Source: Burkholderiales bacterium (GTDB lineage Bacteria; Pseudomonadota; Gammaproteobacteria; Burkholderiales; WYBJ01). Taken from it: a stretch of DNA of 64,000 bases. Every line of letters begins with the position of its first letter. The stretch's first letter is position 1. The stretch is from contig JALHQN010000002.1 in assembly GCA_022841915.1 (NCBI GenBank), positions 124,001 through 188,000 of the forward strand. Direction: 5' to 3'. The notes under the pieces are model-generated. The model searched no databases and had not been told where the DNA came from. It saw nothing but the letters and a program-made list of their open reading frames with translations. The position numbers were made by a program, and so were the translations under genes. Positions 28,174 to 36,737 of this stretch are shown here, one piece after another.

Positions 28174-29253
28174 ATGACCCTGCCTCGCCCCAAGGTCCTG
28201 ATCGTCACGCGCATCCCCTTCTGGGTGCTGGGCGATGGCGAGCGGATGCGGCTGCTGGCGCTCGTGTGGATGCTGGCGCCGCGTACCGAGCTCACGATGC
28301 TGTTTCTGGGCAAGCTGCAGGCCGCGGACATCCAGCGCCTGAAGGAGCTGCGCATCCAGGCCCAAGTCGTGAGCAGCGGAACAGAGAGCGAGCCCGCAGC
28401 CGAAGCTGCTGCGGTCGCACGTGAATTCGCTCGCTGCGACCACGAGGTCTGCATCGTCGAGCGGATCTATCTGCATCACGTCCGCACGGCGATCCCGCCT
28501 TCGTGCCGGGCGGTCCTCGACACCCATGATCTGCTGAGCCGACATGCCGAATCGCGACGTGCGCTGAACATGCCAGCGGCCTCGGTGACCTTCGAGGACG
28601 AACTCGCGGTCTTCGGAACCTACGACCGCGTGCTGCTGATCCAATCGGACGAGCATGCCGTGGTCGAATCGAGGCTAGGGGCGCGCGCTCTCCTCGTGCC
28701 GCATCCCGTGCAGTTTCCGCAGCGGCCGGTCGTGGCGTCGGGCCAAAGGCTGGGATTGGTGGCAAGCCGGTACCAGGCGAATGTCGATGGTCTGGCATGG
28801 TTCATGAGCCAGGTCTGGCCGCAACTCGCCGATGTGCAGGCGCAGCTGCACGTCTTCGGGACGATCCGCGAGGTGTGGGATCCGCCGCTCGACGAACGCA
28901 TCGTCCGGCACGGATTCGTCGCCGACTTCAACGCCGTATGGGGGTGCATCGATGTTGCGATCAACCCGGTGCGCTGGGGGTCGGGCCTCAAGATCAAGAA
29001 CGTCGAGGCGCTCGGCAACGGGCTGCCTTTGGTGACGACCTCCCATGGCGCCGGCGGGCTGCAGGAGGGGGTCGGAAGCGCATTCGTCTGCGCCGATACG
29101 CCGCACGCCTTCGCGAGCGCCTGCCGCGAACTGCTGATCCGACCAGAGAAGCGCGAAGTGCTGGGAGCGGCTGCTTACGAATTCGCACGCAGCCACTTTT
29201 CGCCTCGTCGCTGCTTCGAATCACTCCTCGAGTGGATCCTTCATAAGCGGTAG
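28174..29253 (+). CDS. Glycosyltransferase, GT-B fold (GT4-like)
   Basis: 359 residues. Begins PKVLIVTRIPFWVLGDGERM, the opening of GT4-type enzymes that bind an acceptor in the N-domain. The C-domain has GLVASRYQANVDGLAWFMSQ, HVFGTIREVW, FNAVWGCIDVAINPVRWGSG and LKIKNVEALGNGLPLVTTSHGA, the nucleotide-sugar binding half with the conserved Glu in KNVEAL. No signal peptide; works at the cytoplasmic face. It lies 66 bp after the kinase-receiver gene and before a PEP-CTERM gene. Donor and acceptor are unknown; a role in surface polysaccharide or glycoprotein assembly is likely. Confidence 0.85.
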   Translation: MTLPRPKVLIVTRIPFWVLGDGERMRLLALVWMLAPRTELTMLFLGKLQAADIQRLKELRIQAQVVSSGTESEPAAEAAAVAREFARCDHEVCIVERIYLHHVRTAIPPSCRAVLDTHDLLSRHAESRRALNMPAASVTFEDELAVFGTYDRVLLIQSDEHAVVESRLGARALLVPHPVQFPQRPVVASGQRLGLVASRYQANVDGLAWFMSQVWPQLADVQAQLHVFGTIREVWDPPLDERIVRHGFVADFNAVWGCIDVAINPVRWGSGLKIKNVEALGNGLPLVTTSHGAGGLQEGVGSAFVCADTPHAFASACRELLIRPEKREVLGAAAYEFARSHFSPRRCFESLLEWILHKR

Positions 29254-29512
29254 TCGCCAGGCTTTACAGCCCCCCACCGCATCAAGGCGAAACACCAGCG
29301 CTTTCCAGGCGCAAAAATGTTACTGAATGTGAAATATGCATTAGCTTGCGCACAGACTGAGCATTACATCACGGTCGGATTTTCTTACAGATATTGCGGA
29401 TGTCATTCATATACGTCCCACGCCTATGATTCCATGCGTGAATTTTACCAGGCACGCATCCTGCTCTCTCAGGCCCGTCGGCATCTTTCGACCCATACAA
29501 GAAGGAATTCCC

Positions 29513-30535
29513 ATGGAACACACGTCATCCTGTCAGCGCAAACCGCTCTCCGCGGCCATTGCCCTGGCGCTCTGTTGTCTGTCCAGCGGCGCTGCCGCAG
29601 CCCCCGTCTTCTACGGCGACTTCCCACCCGGACCCAGAATTACGCTCGACGCTACCTACTCCCTCGGCGCAGGCGGGATACAAGACGGCATGACCGATCC
29701 AAACACGAGCATCTTCACCTCCCCGAGCGCCATCGGCGCCGACATGTTTCTCTCCACCGGCAATTCCAGTGGCAGCGTCTTCTTCCATACCTACGGCTTC
29801 ACCGGCACCCCGACCTACTTCGGGGCGCGCGCCTCGGGTGAAGGCGTATTTACCGCCTTCACGCGTGCGACATACACGAACACCTTCACCAATACGCTCG
29901 GTGTCGCTGCGCCGTTCATCTTCAGTTTCCTGGTCGATCAGGGTGAAGTCGGCTTTACCGGCGGCGGTAACGGCTCAGCCGAACTGATTCTGCGCCTCAA
30001 GGTCAATAACGACGACGTTGCACTCGACAGGACCACCATCAACATCAATGGCAGCACGACCACCTGCACCGAGGAAAACCTCGGCGCCTTGGGCGCCTAC
30101 ATGGGCTGCGGCGGGAATTCGAACGCTGCCCAAGGCTCGGGCGGCAACTCGCAAACCTTCAACATCAACGTCGGAACGTTCAACCCGAACGAGTCGTTCA
30201 CACTCGACTACGACATCATCGCCAGCGTCTCGGGCAGCCTGACCAGCGGCTCGGCGGGCTGCGACACCGGCTACGGCGACACCGGCTACGGCGACAACGG
30301 CGGCGAGTTGGTCGATATCGTCGCCACCGCGTTTGCCTTCGAGGGCCCCGGCGGTTGCGGCGGCTATGGCGTCTCGCGTTCCGGCGACCCCTTCGGCGGC
30401 CCCAGTTTGGGATTGCTGGCAGGCCAGTTCAGGCAGGCTCAGATTCCCGAGCCGAACGCGCTCGCCCTGCTCGGCATCGCCGGCCTCGCGGCAGGCGCAG
30501 CTTCTCTGCGCAAGCGACGTCGCAAGGAAAGCTGA
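29513..30535 (+). CDS. PEP-CTERM sorting domain protein
   Basis: 340 residues from the ATG at 29513, which has GAAGGA six bases upstream; the open frame starts earlier but the signal peptide (PLSAAIALALCCLSSGAAAA) only fits this start. The mature part is rich in Gly, Thr, Ser and Asn with no named domain, contains a short GYGD repeat (TGYGDTGYGDNGG) and Cys pairs. It ends IPEPNALALLGIAGLAAGA then SLRKRRRKES, a textbook PEP-CTERM signal. Expected to be processed by an exosortase and released to the matrix. Placed among three glycosyltransferase genes, so it may itself be glycosylated (inference). Followed by a strong terminator. Confidence 0.88.
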   Translation: MEHTSSCQRKPLSAAIALALCCLSSGAAAAPVFYGDFPPGPRITLDATYSLGAGGIQDGMTDPNTSIFTSPSAIGADMFLSTGNSSGSVFFHTYGFTGTPTYFGARASGEGVFTAFTRATYTNTFTNTLGVAAPFIFSFLVDQGEVGFTGGGNGSAELILRLKVNNDDVALDRTTININGSTTTCTEENLGALGAYMGCGGNSNAAQGSGGNSQTFNINVGTFNPNESFTLDYDIIASVSGSLTSGSAGCDTGYGDTGYGDNGGELVDIVATAFAFEGPGGCGGYGVSRSGDPFGGPSLGLLAGQFRQAQIPEPNALALLGIAGLAAGAASLRKRRRKES

Positions 30536-30552
30536 TCCGGCGGCAAACCCGA

Positions 30553-30582
30553 CAACGGCATCTTCGGATGCCGTTGTTTTTT
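30553..30582 (+). terminator. Intrinsic terminator after the PEP-CTERM gene
   Basis: CAACGGCATC (30553-30562) pairs with GATGCCGTTG (30567-30576) around a TTCG tetraloop, followed by six T. Textbook form, 18 bp after the stop. Confidence 0.92.
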
Positions 30583-30611
30583 CCTGCACGCCGAGCTAAC
30601 GTCCAGGCGTC

Positions 30612-31808
30612 ATGTCACGCGTTCTATTTTGCTGGGAGCTGGGGGGCGACTACGGCCACCTCTCCAGACAACTGCCGGTCGCACTCGAACTGCAACGCCG
30701 CGGTCACGAGCCGGTGTTCGCCGTGCGGGATCTCATGGGGGCCGAAGCCATTCTGGGGCCCCACGGCCTGCGGTGGCTGCAAGCGCCGCTGTGGATAGGA
30801 CAACTGACGAATCTGCCGCCGGCGATCAGTTATCCCGAACTGCTCATGCGCTTCGGCTTCCTCGATGCGCGCGGCTTGACCGGCATTTGCCGCGCTTGGC
30901 GCAATCTCATCGAACTCGTCTCCCCGCAGGCGCTCGTTCTCGACCATGCGCCGACCGCCTTGCTCGCAACTCGTGGCCTGGGACTGCCGCGCCTGAACCT
31001 CGGTGACGGTTTCTGCATACCGCCCCGACTGCGACCGTTGCCCGCGTTCCGCTGGTGGCAGCGGGAGAACGCCGCTCGACTGCAGGACTCGGAGCGCCAT
31101 GCCTGGCAAACGGCAAACCAGGTCCTGATCACGCTCGGCGCGCCGCCGCTGGTCGATTTCTCCGAAATCGCGGTCTGCGACGCGAACGTCTTCTGCACGT
31201 TTCGCGAGCTCGATCACTATCCGGAACGGCCGGACGGCGACTATGCCGGCCCGATTTTCTCGCTGGGCCAGGGTGTTCCCGTACACTGGCCGCAGGACGG
31301 CGAACAGCGGATCTTCGCCTATCTCAAGCCAGGCTTTCCAGACCTCGAACGCGTGCTGGAAGCGCTGAGCAAATCGCCAGCGTCAGTGCTGGCTCACGTT
31401 CCTGGTGCGTCGCGACAGATGCTCACGCGGTTCAGCACCGCGAACATGGCTGTATCGGAGCGCCCGCTCGACATGCAGCAAGCCAGCACGCAGTGCGACC
31501 TGGCCGTCTGTCACGGCGGCGCGGGCACCACGGCAGCGATGCTGCTCGCGGGCAAGCCGCTCCTGCTGCTGCCCATGCAGATGGAGCAGACCATGACGGC
31601 CAAGCGTCTCGAGACGCTGGGCGTGGCACTCGCCATGCCACGAGAAGCCGTTGGGCAGGCGCCTCGTTTTCTGAAGCGCACGCTCGCAGAAGCATCCCTC
31701 GCGGCGCGCGCCCGCAGTTTCGCGCTCGATCACTCGGGCTACGATCAGCGTGCAACCGTGCACCTCGCTGCCGATCGCTGCGAGTCGCTCTTGTCCGCCG
31801 CACGGTAA
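30612..31808 (+). CDS. Glycosyltransferase, GT1/UGT-like
   Basis: 398 residues. N-terminus RVLFCWELGGDYGHLSRQLP contains the catalytic-region His (GHLSR) of GT1-type enzymes. The C-terminal donor-binding site reads CHGGAGTTAAMLLAGKPLLL then LPMQMEQTMTAKRLE, the UGT signature. Cytoplasmic, no signal peptide. Its TAA overlaps the next ATG (TAATG), so the two glycosyltransferases are translationally coupled. Activated-sugar donor unknown. Confidence 0.88.
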   Translation: MSRVLFCWELGGDYGHLSRQLPVALELQRRGHEPVFAVRDLMGAEAILGPHGLRWLQAPLWIGQLTNLPPAISYPELLMRFGFLDARGLTGICRAWRNLIELVSPQALVLDHAPTALLATRGLGLPRLNLGDGFCIPPRLRPLPAFRWWQRENAARLQDSERHAWQTANQVLITLGAPPLVDFSEIAVCDANVFCTFRELDHYPERPDGDYAGPIFSLGQGVPVHWPQDGEQRIFAYLKPGFPDLERVLEALSKSPASVLAHVPGASRQMLTRFSTANMAVSERPLDMQQASTQCDLAVCHGGAGTTAAMLLAGKPLLLLPMQMEQTMTAKRLETLGVALAMPREAVGQAPRFLKRTLAEASLAARARSFALDHSGYDQRATVHLAADRCESLLSAAR

Positions 31809-33508
31809 TGCGACCGACCTTCACCATCGCCATCGCGAACTACAACTACGCGCGCTATGTGGGCGAGGCGATCGAGAGCGCGCTCGCTCAGGACTATCCC
31901 CCCGAGCTTTTCGAGGTGATCGTGGTCGACGACGGCTCGACCGACGCTTCACGCGAAGTCATCGAACGCTATCGCGAACGCCCGGGCGTGCAGATCCGGT
32001 TCCAGGAGAACCAAGGCCATTCGAGTGCATTAGAGACGGCCGTTCAGGCGGCGCGCTTCGACTACGTTTGCCTGCTCGATTCCGACGACCTGTACCTGCC
32101 CACCAAGCTCGCACAGGTCGCCGCGCGGATCGAGGCCCTCGACGCCAGTCCGCAGACGCTCTTCCTATGCCACGATCTCGAGATCCGCGACGACGGCGCG
32201 GGCGCGACGCTCCAACATACCTGGCTGCAGACCATGCGAGCAGACCGGTACGGCGAGTCGCTCGATCCGTCTCGCCTCGATTCTCTGTATCCGTTTGCCA
32301 ACCCGTCGGGCGAAGTGTTCGGGCGCCCGTTGATTGCCGCGATCCTGCAGGCGCTTCCGCCCTGGGCGTTCCCGCGGGGGACGGACACCCCCATATGCAT
32401 GGCCGCCATGCTCAAGACCTGGCGCATCGAATATCTGCATCAATGCCTGAGCGTCTATCGGGTGCACGGCAAGAACGAGGTCGGCCGGGTCGTGGACGGG
32501 CGTTACAGCGTGGGACTGCGCTGGCGCACGCGAACGCCGAGACTCCTGAGTTTTCTGGAACGCTGGGTCGACACGCTGGCGCTGGAAGGCGAAGAGCGAT
32601 CCAAACGCCTCAGCTGCCTGCACAAGATCGAGCGCATGAGCCGGGTGCCGGCGCCCTCCCGGGGCACGAGCCCACCACTGGTGTCGATTGCGATCCTGGG
32701 CGATAGCCCCGAATCGATCGCCCAATCGGCGCAGTCCGTCCGGGACCAATACCATCCTCGCCTGGAATTGCTCGGCCCCGCCGGCCTGATGCCGCAGGAC
32801 AACGCGACGAGTACCGTTGCAATCGTGCCTTACGACGCCGGGCCGACGCAAGACGAGTTCGCACAGATGACAGCGGCCTATCGCGCCGCCAGCGGCGACT
32901 ATATCGTCTTCGTGCGTCAGGGCGATCGGCTGGACCGGGGATTCGTCGAGCAGCACCTTCTGTTTCGCCTGCATGGCGCGCTGGTCGGCGTAAGTTGCAG
33001 CGACGTCCGGCTCGTCAGCCCTGCGAATACGCTCATCCATGCCGATGTCTTCGCCAACTCGGGCGCATGGAAGCAGCCCCTGCAGCAGGTGCCGCCCTTG
33101 GCCACCGGATTGAAGGACTGGATTTTCTCGTCCGTATCGGCCTGTATGCTCCGGCGCACCGCGCTTCTGGATCGACTCTTCGACCCGACGCAACCGCTCA
33201 GTGCTGAGTTGCGCGCCGCGGGGCTGTGGTTGCCCCTGATGTTGCAGCACCATGCGGCAGGCGTGCTCAGGATTCGCGAGACGTTATCGAGTTCGGTCAT
33301 CGGCGACGGCGCTGCGGCTAGTTATGGCTACGTCTCGGCGCCATCGAGCGCAAACGGCGCGATCCTGCAGCCGCCATTGCGGGATGCCTGCGAGTGGTTT
33401 GCCGACTTCTATCGCAGGGAGCACGCGTTGTTCGCGGCATGGCTACCCCCGACCTGGCACCAGCGATTCGAGGCGTGGCTGCAACAACAGCTCGAAGCAG
33501 CGAACTAG
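31808..33508 (+). CDS. Two-module glycosyltransferase family 2 protein
   Basis: 566 residues starting at the ATG at 31808; the much longer open frame upstream is a shadow of the preceding gene. Residues 1-230 are a GT-A GT2 domain: FTIAIANYNYARYVGEAIES, VIVVDDGSTDASREVI, CLLDSDDLYLP (the DxD equivalent) and PRGTDTPICMAAM. The second half restarts with SIAILGDSPESIAQSAQSVR and YIVFVRQGDRLDRGF, resembling a GT2 fold whose metal-binding acidic motif has decayed (RQGD). Possibly a catalytic plus a non-catalytic or acceptor-binding module. Ends the surface-glycan block. Confidence 0.82.
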   Translation: MRPTFTIAIANYNYARYVGEAIESALAQDYPPELFEVIVVDDGSTDASREVIERYRERPGVQIRFQENQGHSSALETAVQAARFDYVCLLDSDDLYLPTKLAQVAARIEALDASPQTLFLCHDLEIRDDGAGATLQHTWLQTMRADRYGESLDPSRLDSLYPFANPSGEVFGRPLIAAILQALPPWAFPRGTDTPICMAAMLKTWRIEYLHQCLSVYRVHGKNEVGRVVDGRYSVGLRWRTRTPRLLSFLERWVDTLALEGEERSKRLSCLHKIERMSRVPAPSRGTSPPLVSIAILGDSPESIAQSAQSVRDQYHPRLELLGPAGLMPQDNATSTVAIVPYDAGPTQDEFAQMTAAYRAASGDYIVFVRQGDRLDRGFVEQHLLFRLHGALVGVSCSDVRLVSPANTLIHADVFANSGAWKQPLQQVPPLATGLKDWIFSSVSACMLRRTALLDRLFDPTQPLSAELRAAGLWLPLMLQHHAAGVLRIRETLSSSVIGDGAAASYGYVSAPSSANGAILQPPLRDACEWFADFYRREHALFAAWLPPTWHQRFEAWLQQQLEAAN

Positions 33509-33568
33509 GCGGGGCGCGGACACCTCGGCGACGCACCCTGTTCGCGCGACGCGAATGTCATCGCCGGC

Positions 33569-34465
33569 TCAAAGCCAGTCCCTGGCCGTCAGGAAATCCG
33601 TGTACAGCCGCGCCTCGGGCGTGCCGGCTTCGGGCTTCCAGTCGTAGCGCCACTTCACGATGGGTGGCAGCGACATGAGGATGGACTCGGTCCGCCCCCC
33701 GGATTGCAGGCCGAACAAGGTACCGCGATCGTAGACCAGATTGAATTCGACGTAGCGGCCGCGCCGATACGCCTGGAAATCGCGCTCGCGCTCGCCGTAG
33801 TCGACGTCTCGACGAGCCGTGACGATCGGCTCGTAGGCGACGAGAAAGTTGCGTCCGACCGACTGGACGAGCCCGAAGCAGGTGTCGAAGTCCGGGACGT
33901 TCAGATCGTCGAAAAAAATACCGCCGATGCCGCGCGCCTCATTGCGATGCTTGAGAAAGAAGTAGTCATCGCACCACGTCTTGAAGCGCGGATGCAGATC
34001 CGGCCCGAAGGGCGCGAGCGCATCCCGACACGTGCGATGAAAATGGGCGGCATCGTCTTCGAAGCCATAGTAGGGCGTGAGGTCCATCCCGCCGCCGAAC
34101 CACCACACCGGCGCCTCTCCTTCGCGCGTTGCCATGAAGAAACGCACGTTCATGTGCACCGTCGGCACATACGGATTGCGCGGGTGCAGAACGAGCGACA
34201 CGCCCATCGCTTCGAAGGCCCGCCCGGCCAATTCCGGACGGGAGGCCGAGGCCGAAGGCGGCAGTCGTGCTCCCTGGACGCGAGAGAAGTTCACGCCCCC
34301 GCGCTCGAACAAGCCGCCCTCTTCGACCAGGCAGCTCACGCCGCCTCCACCCTCCGGGCGCGTCCAGCTGTCGCGCCTGAAGGCTCGGCCGTCCAACTGC
34401 GCCAGACGCCCGACGATCGTCTCCTGGAGGGAGACAAAAAAATCGTGAACCGGGCGGGAATCCAT
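33569..34465 (-). CDS. hemF: Oxygen-dependent coproporphyrinogen III oxidase
   Basis: 298 residues, full length. Decarboxylates coproporphyrinogen III to protoporphyrinogen IX in the cytosol with O2. Family signature text: [77 protein letters not shown] and [20 protein letters not shown]. Last gene of the minus-strand run dusB-fis-purH-purD-VOC-hemF. Implies an oxygen-using lifestyle at least part of the time. Confidence 0.97.
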   Translation of the reverse strand: MDSRPVHDFFVSLQETIVGRLAQLDGRAFRRDSWTRPEGGGGVSCLVEEGGLFERGGVNFSRVQGARLPPSASASRPELAGRAFEAMGVSLVLHPRNPYVPTVHMNVRFFMATREGEAPVWWFGGGMDLTPYYGFEDDAAHFHRTCRDALAPFGPDLHPRFKTWCDDYFFLKHRNEARGIGGIFFDDLNVPDFDTCFGLVQSVGRNFLVAYEPIVTARRDVDYGERERDFQAYRRGRYVEFNLVYDRGTLFGLQSGGRTESILMSLPPIVKWRYDWKPEAGTPEARLYTDFLTARDWL

Positions 34466-34474
34466 GGCAGCGGA

Positions 34475-35341
34475 TCAATAAGTGCCGACGAAAGCGTCCT
34501 GACTGCGCGCGTACTGCCTGTTGCTCTGCGCCGGATTTCGATTGACCAGAGGGCGCCCGTACAACGGATGGGTGATGCTGCGGATCTCGTGCTCGAGCGT
34601 CATCAGCGGACGACGATCGGTCGGATCCACGATGCTCTTGAAGCGGTACTGGTACTGATCGCTCTCCTCGGTGATCAATCCATGTTCCTGCAGGTAGCGA
34701 TGCGGCCCGGAGAAGTCGACGAGATAGAGCTGAAGATGATGACCGTCGTACTCGGGCAGCTTCTCGGGGGTCTCGCGGAAGAACAACTGTTGTGCGCGGC
34801 CCACCAGCACGATGGCGACTTCGGAGCCTCGCGTCACCTCACAGCGCGCCTTGGCGCCGATGACTTCAGCATAGAAGCGCGCAATGCCCGCCGCGGTGCC
34901 CACCGGCACCAGAAACTCCACATAGGGCATGCCGATCCCGATGCCTCCCAACTCCGGCGACGGCGCATGCGCGCGGAATCGATTGCCCCAGGGGCAGGTG
35001 ACTTCGACGAAGTCGGAACGGTCGGTGAAACGAAACTGAGTGCCATCCAGCCGAGGTGCCACCGCCTGCAGCCGCGAGCAAAGCGCCGCCAGGTCGGGGA
35101 CGACGACACCGATCGTGCCGCTGATGCGTTGCGCACTGCCCGTGGGCAAGTGGATCTGACTGCGGCCGATGTTCACCCACATGTTGTCCACGCCAACCAT
35201 GAGGTAAGGATCGCGCGTAAAACCCATGCCCATCATGTAGAAGATGGTCGCCAGCCTTTGGTCGGGCTGGCGCAAATTGAGATGCTCGAGCTGAACCGAA
35301 TTCCCGGAATCTTCCTGCGACCGTTCGAAGCGCTGTGCCAT
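34475..35341 (-). CDS. VOC (glyoxalase/dioxygenase) superfamily protein, two modules
   Basis: 288 residues from the ATG at 35341, chosen because AGGAGG lies just upstream; the open frame extends 55 codons further without support. Two VOC-like halves: VQLEHLNLRQPDQRLATIFY with IHLPTGSAQRISGTIGVVVP, then MPYVEFLVPVGTAAGIARFY with HHLQLYLVDFSGPH. Possible metal ligands are His in LEHLNL, Glu in PYVEFLV and His in DGHHLQLYL, though the sets are incomplete compared with glyoxalase I. Function unknown. It sits 9 bp from hemF and 49 bp from purD, which suggests co-transcription and perhaps a link to heme or purine metabolism. Confidence 0.75.
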   Translation of the reverse strand: MAQRFERSQEDSGNSVQLEHLNLRQPDQRLATIFYMMGMGFTRDPYLMVGVDNMWVNIGRSQIHLPTGSAQRISGTIGVVVPDLAALCSRLQAVAPRLDGTQFRFTDRSDFVEVTCPWGNRFRAHAPSPELGGIGIGMPYVEFLVPVGTAAGIARFYAEVIGAKARCEVTRGSEVAIVLVGRAQQLFFRETPEKLPEYDGHHLQLYLVDFSGPHRYLQEHGLITEESDQYQYRFKSIVDPTDRRPLMTLEHEIRSITHPLYGRPLVNRNPAQSNRQYARSQDAFVGTY

Positions 35342-35390
35342 GCCAGTCCTCCTCATTTGCAGAGAGCAAGTAGCGAGTACGAAGAACCCT

Positions 35391-36671
35391 TCAGCTGCGC
35401 CGTGCGGCGTTCGCCGCGCGATGACCGATATCGCGACGCATCTGCATGCCGTCGAAGTGAATCTGATCGACGACCTCGTAGGCGCGCCGCTGCGCGAGCC
35501 GGACATTGTCGCCGAGCGCCGTGACGGTCAGGACGCGGCCACCGCTGGTCACGATGCGCTCGCCGGTATTGACCGTTCCGGCATGGAACACGTGTGCATC
35601 CTCGGATGCCGAATCCGGCAGACCCGTGATCGCATCGCCCTTGCGGGGCGACTCAGGGTAACCGTGCGCCGCCATGACGACAGACAAGGCGACCCGCCGA
35701 TCCCATTGCGGCTCGACCTTGTCGAGCGTGCCGTTCAGGGCCGACTCGACCAGCGTAATGAAGTCCGACTTCAACCGGACCATGATCGGCTGGGTCTCCG
35801 GATCGCCCAGACGACAGTTGAACTCGAGCACGTTCAACCGATCGCCCTCGATCATGAGGCCGGCATAAAGAAAGCCTGTGTACGGCGTGCCGGCGGCGGC
35901 CATGCCCGCAACGACCGGGTCGATCACCTCACGCATGACCCGCGCGTGCATGCGGGGCGTCACCACCGGCGCGGGGGAATACGCCCCCATGCCCCCGGTG
36001 TTCGGGCCCTCGTCGCCGTCGCGCAAGCGCTTGTGGTCCTGGCTGGTTGCCAGCGCCACCACGTTGCGGCCGTCAACCATGGCGATGAAGCTCGCTTCCT
36101 CGCCGACAAGAAATTCTTCGATCACGACACGACTGCCAGCCTGACCCATCGCCCCACCCAGCAGCATGGCGTCGACCGCCGCATGCGCTTCGTCCTTGGT
36201 GGAGGCCACCACCACGCCCTTGCCGGCGGCCAGGCCATCGGCCTTCACGACGATGGGCGCGGGACGACTGTCGATGTAATGGTGCGCTTCGGCCGCCGAT
36301 TCGAACGTCGCGTAGTCGGCCGTCGGGATGCCGTTGCGGCGCATGAACGCCTTGGCGTAATCCTTGGAGCTTTCGAGCCGGGCAGCGGCGCGTGTCGGCC
36401 CGAATATCCGCTGATCCGCTGCTCGAAAGGCATCGACGATGCCTTCGGCAAGCGGCGCCTCGGGGCCGACCACCGTGAACGCGATGCGCTCGCTTCGAGC
36501 GAAATCGAGCATCTCCGCGACAGTGCTGCAAGTCACGTTGCAGCACCCCGGTTCCGTGGCCGTACCGGCGTTTCCTGGCGCAACGAACACCCGCGTGGCG
36601 CGCGGCGATTGGGCCAGCTTCCACGCCAGCGCATGCTCGCGACCACCCGAACCAACGACCAAAATCTTCAT
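35391..36671 (-). CDS. purD: Phosphoribosylamine-glycine ligase (GARS)
   Basis: 426 residues. Second step of purine synthesis, ATP-grasp enzyme. Seen: MKILVVGSGGREHALAWKLA, VFVAPGNAGT, TVVGPEAPLAEGI, IVVKADGLAAGKGVVVAST, the GARS signature RLGDPETQPIMVRL and MGAYSPAPVVT. Follows purH by 66 bp on the same strand. Confidence 0.97.
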   Translation of the reverse strand: MKILVVGSGGREHALAWKLAQSPRATRVFVAPGNAGTATEPGCCNVTCSTVAEMLDFARSERIAFTVVGPEAPLAEGIVDAFRAADQRIFGPTRAAARLESSKDYAKAFMRRNGIPTADYATFESAAEAHHYIDSRPAPIVVKADGLAAGKGVVVASTKDEAHAAVDAMLLGGAMGQAGSRVVIEEFLVGEEASFIAMVDGRNVVALATSQDHKRLRDGDEGPNTGGMGAYSPAPVVTPRMHARVMREVIDPVVAGMAAAGTPYTGFLYAGLMIEGDRLNVLEFNCRLGDPETQPIMVRLKSDFITLVESALNGTLDKVEPQWDRRVALSVVMAAHGYPESPRKGDAITGLPDSASEDAHVFHAGTVNTGERIVTSGGRVLTVTALGDNVRLAQRRAYEVVDQIHFDGMQMRRDIGHRAANAARRS

Positions 36672-36737
36672 GATGCTGCCATCCGCTCGATCGTAGAGAA
36701 CGCGTAGCCGCGGCTCATGGTTGCTATGCCGTCCTTG

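Noticed and set aside
31055-31807. Upstream extension of the GT2 frame to 817 codons
   Set aside because: This part lies within the GT1-like gene in another frame and has no protein character; GT2 homology begins exactly at the ATG at 31808.
33704-36707. Plus-strand frames of 606 and 455 codons opposite hemF, VOC and purD
   Set aside because: Antisense shadows of three recognised minus-strand genes.
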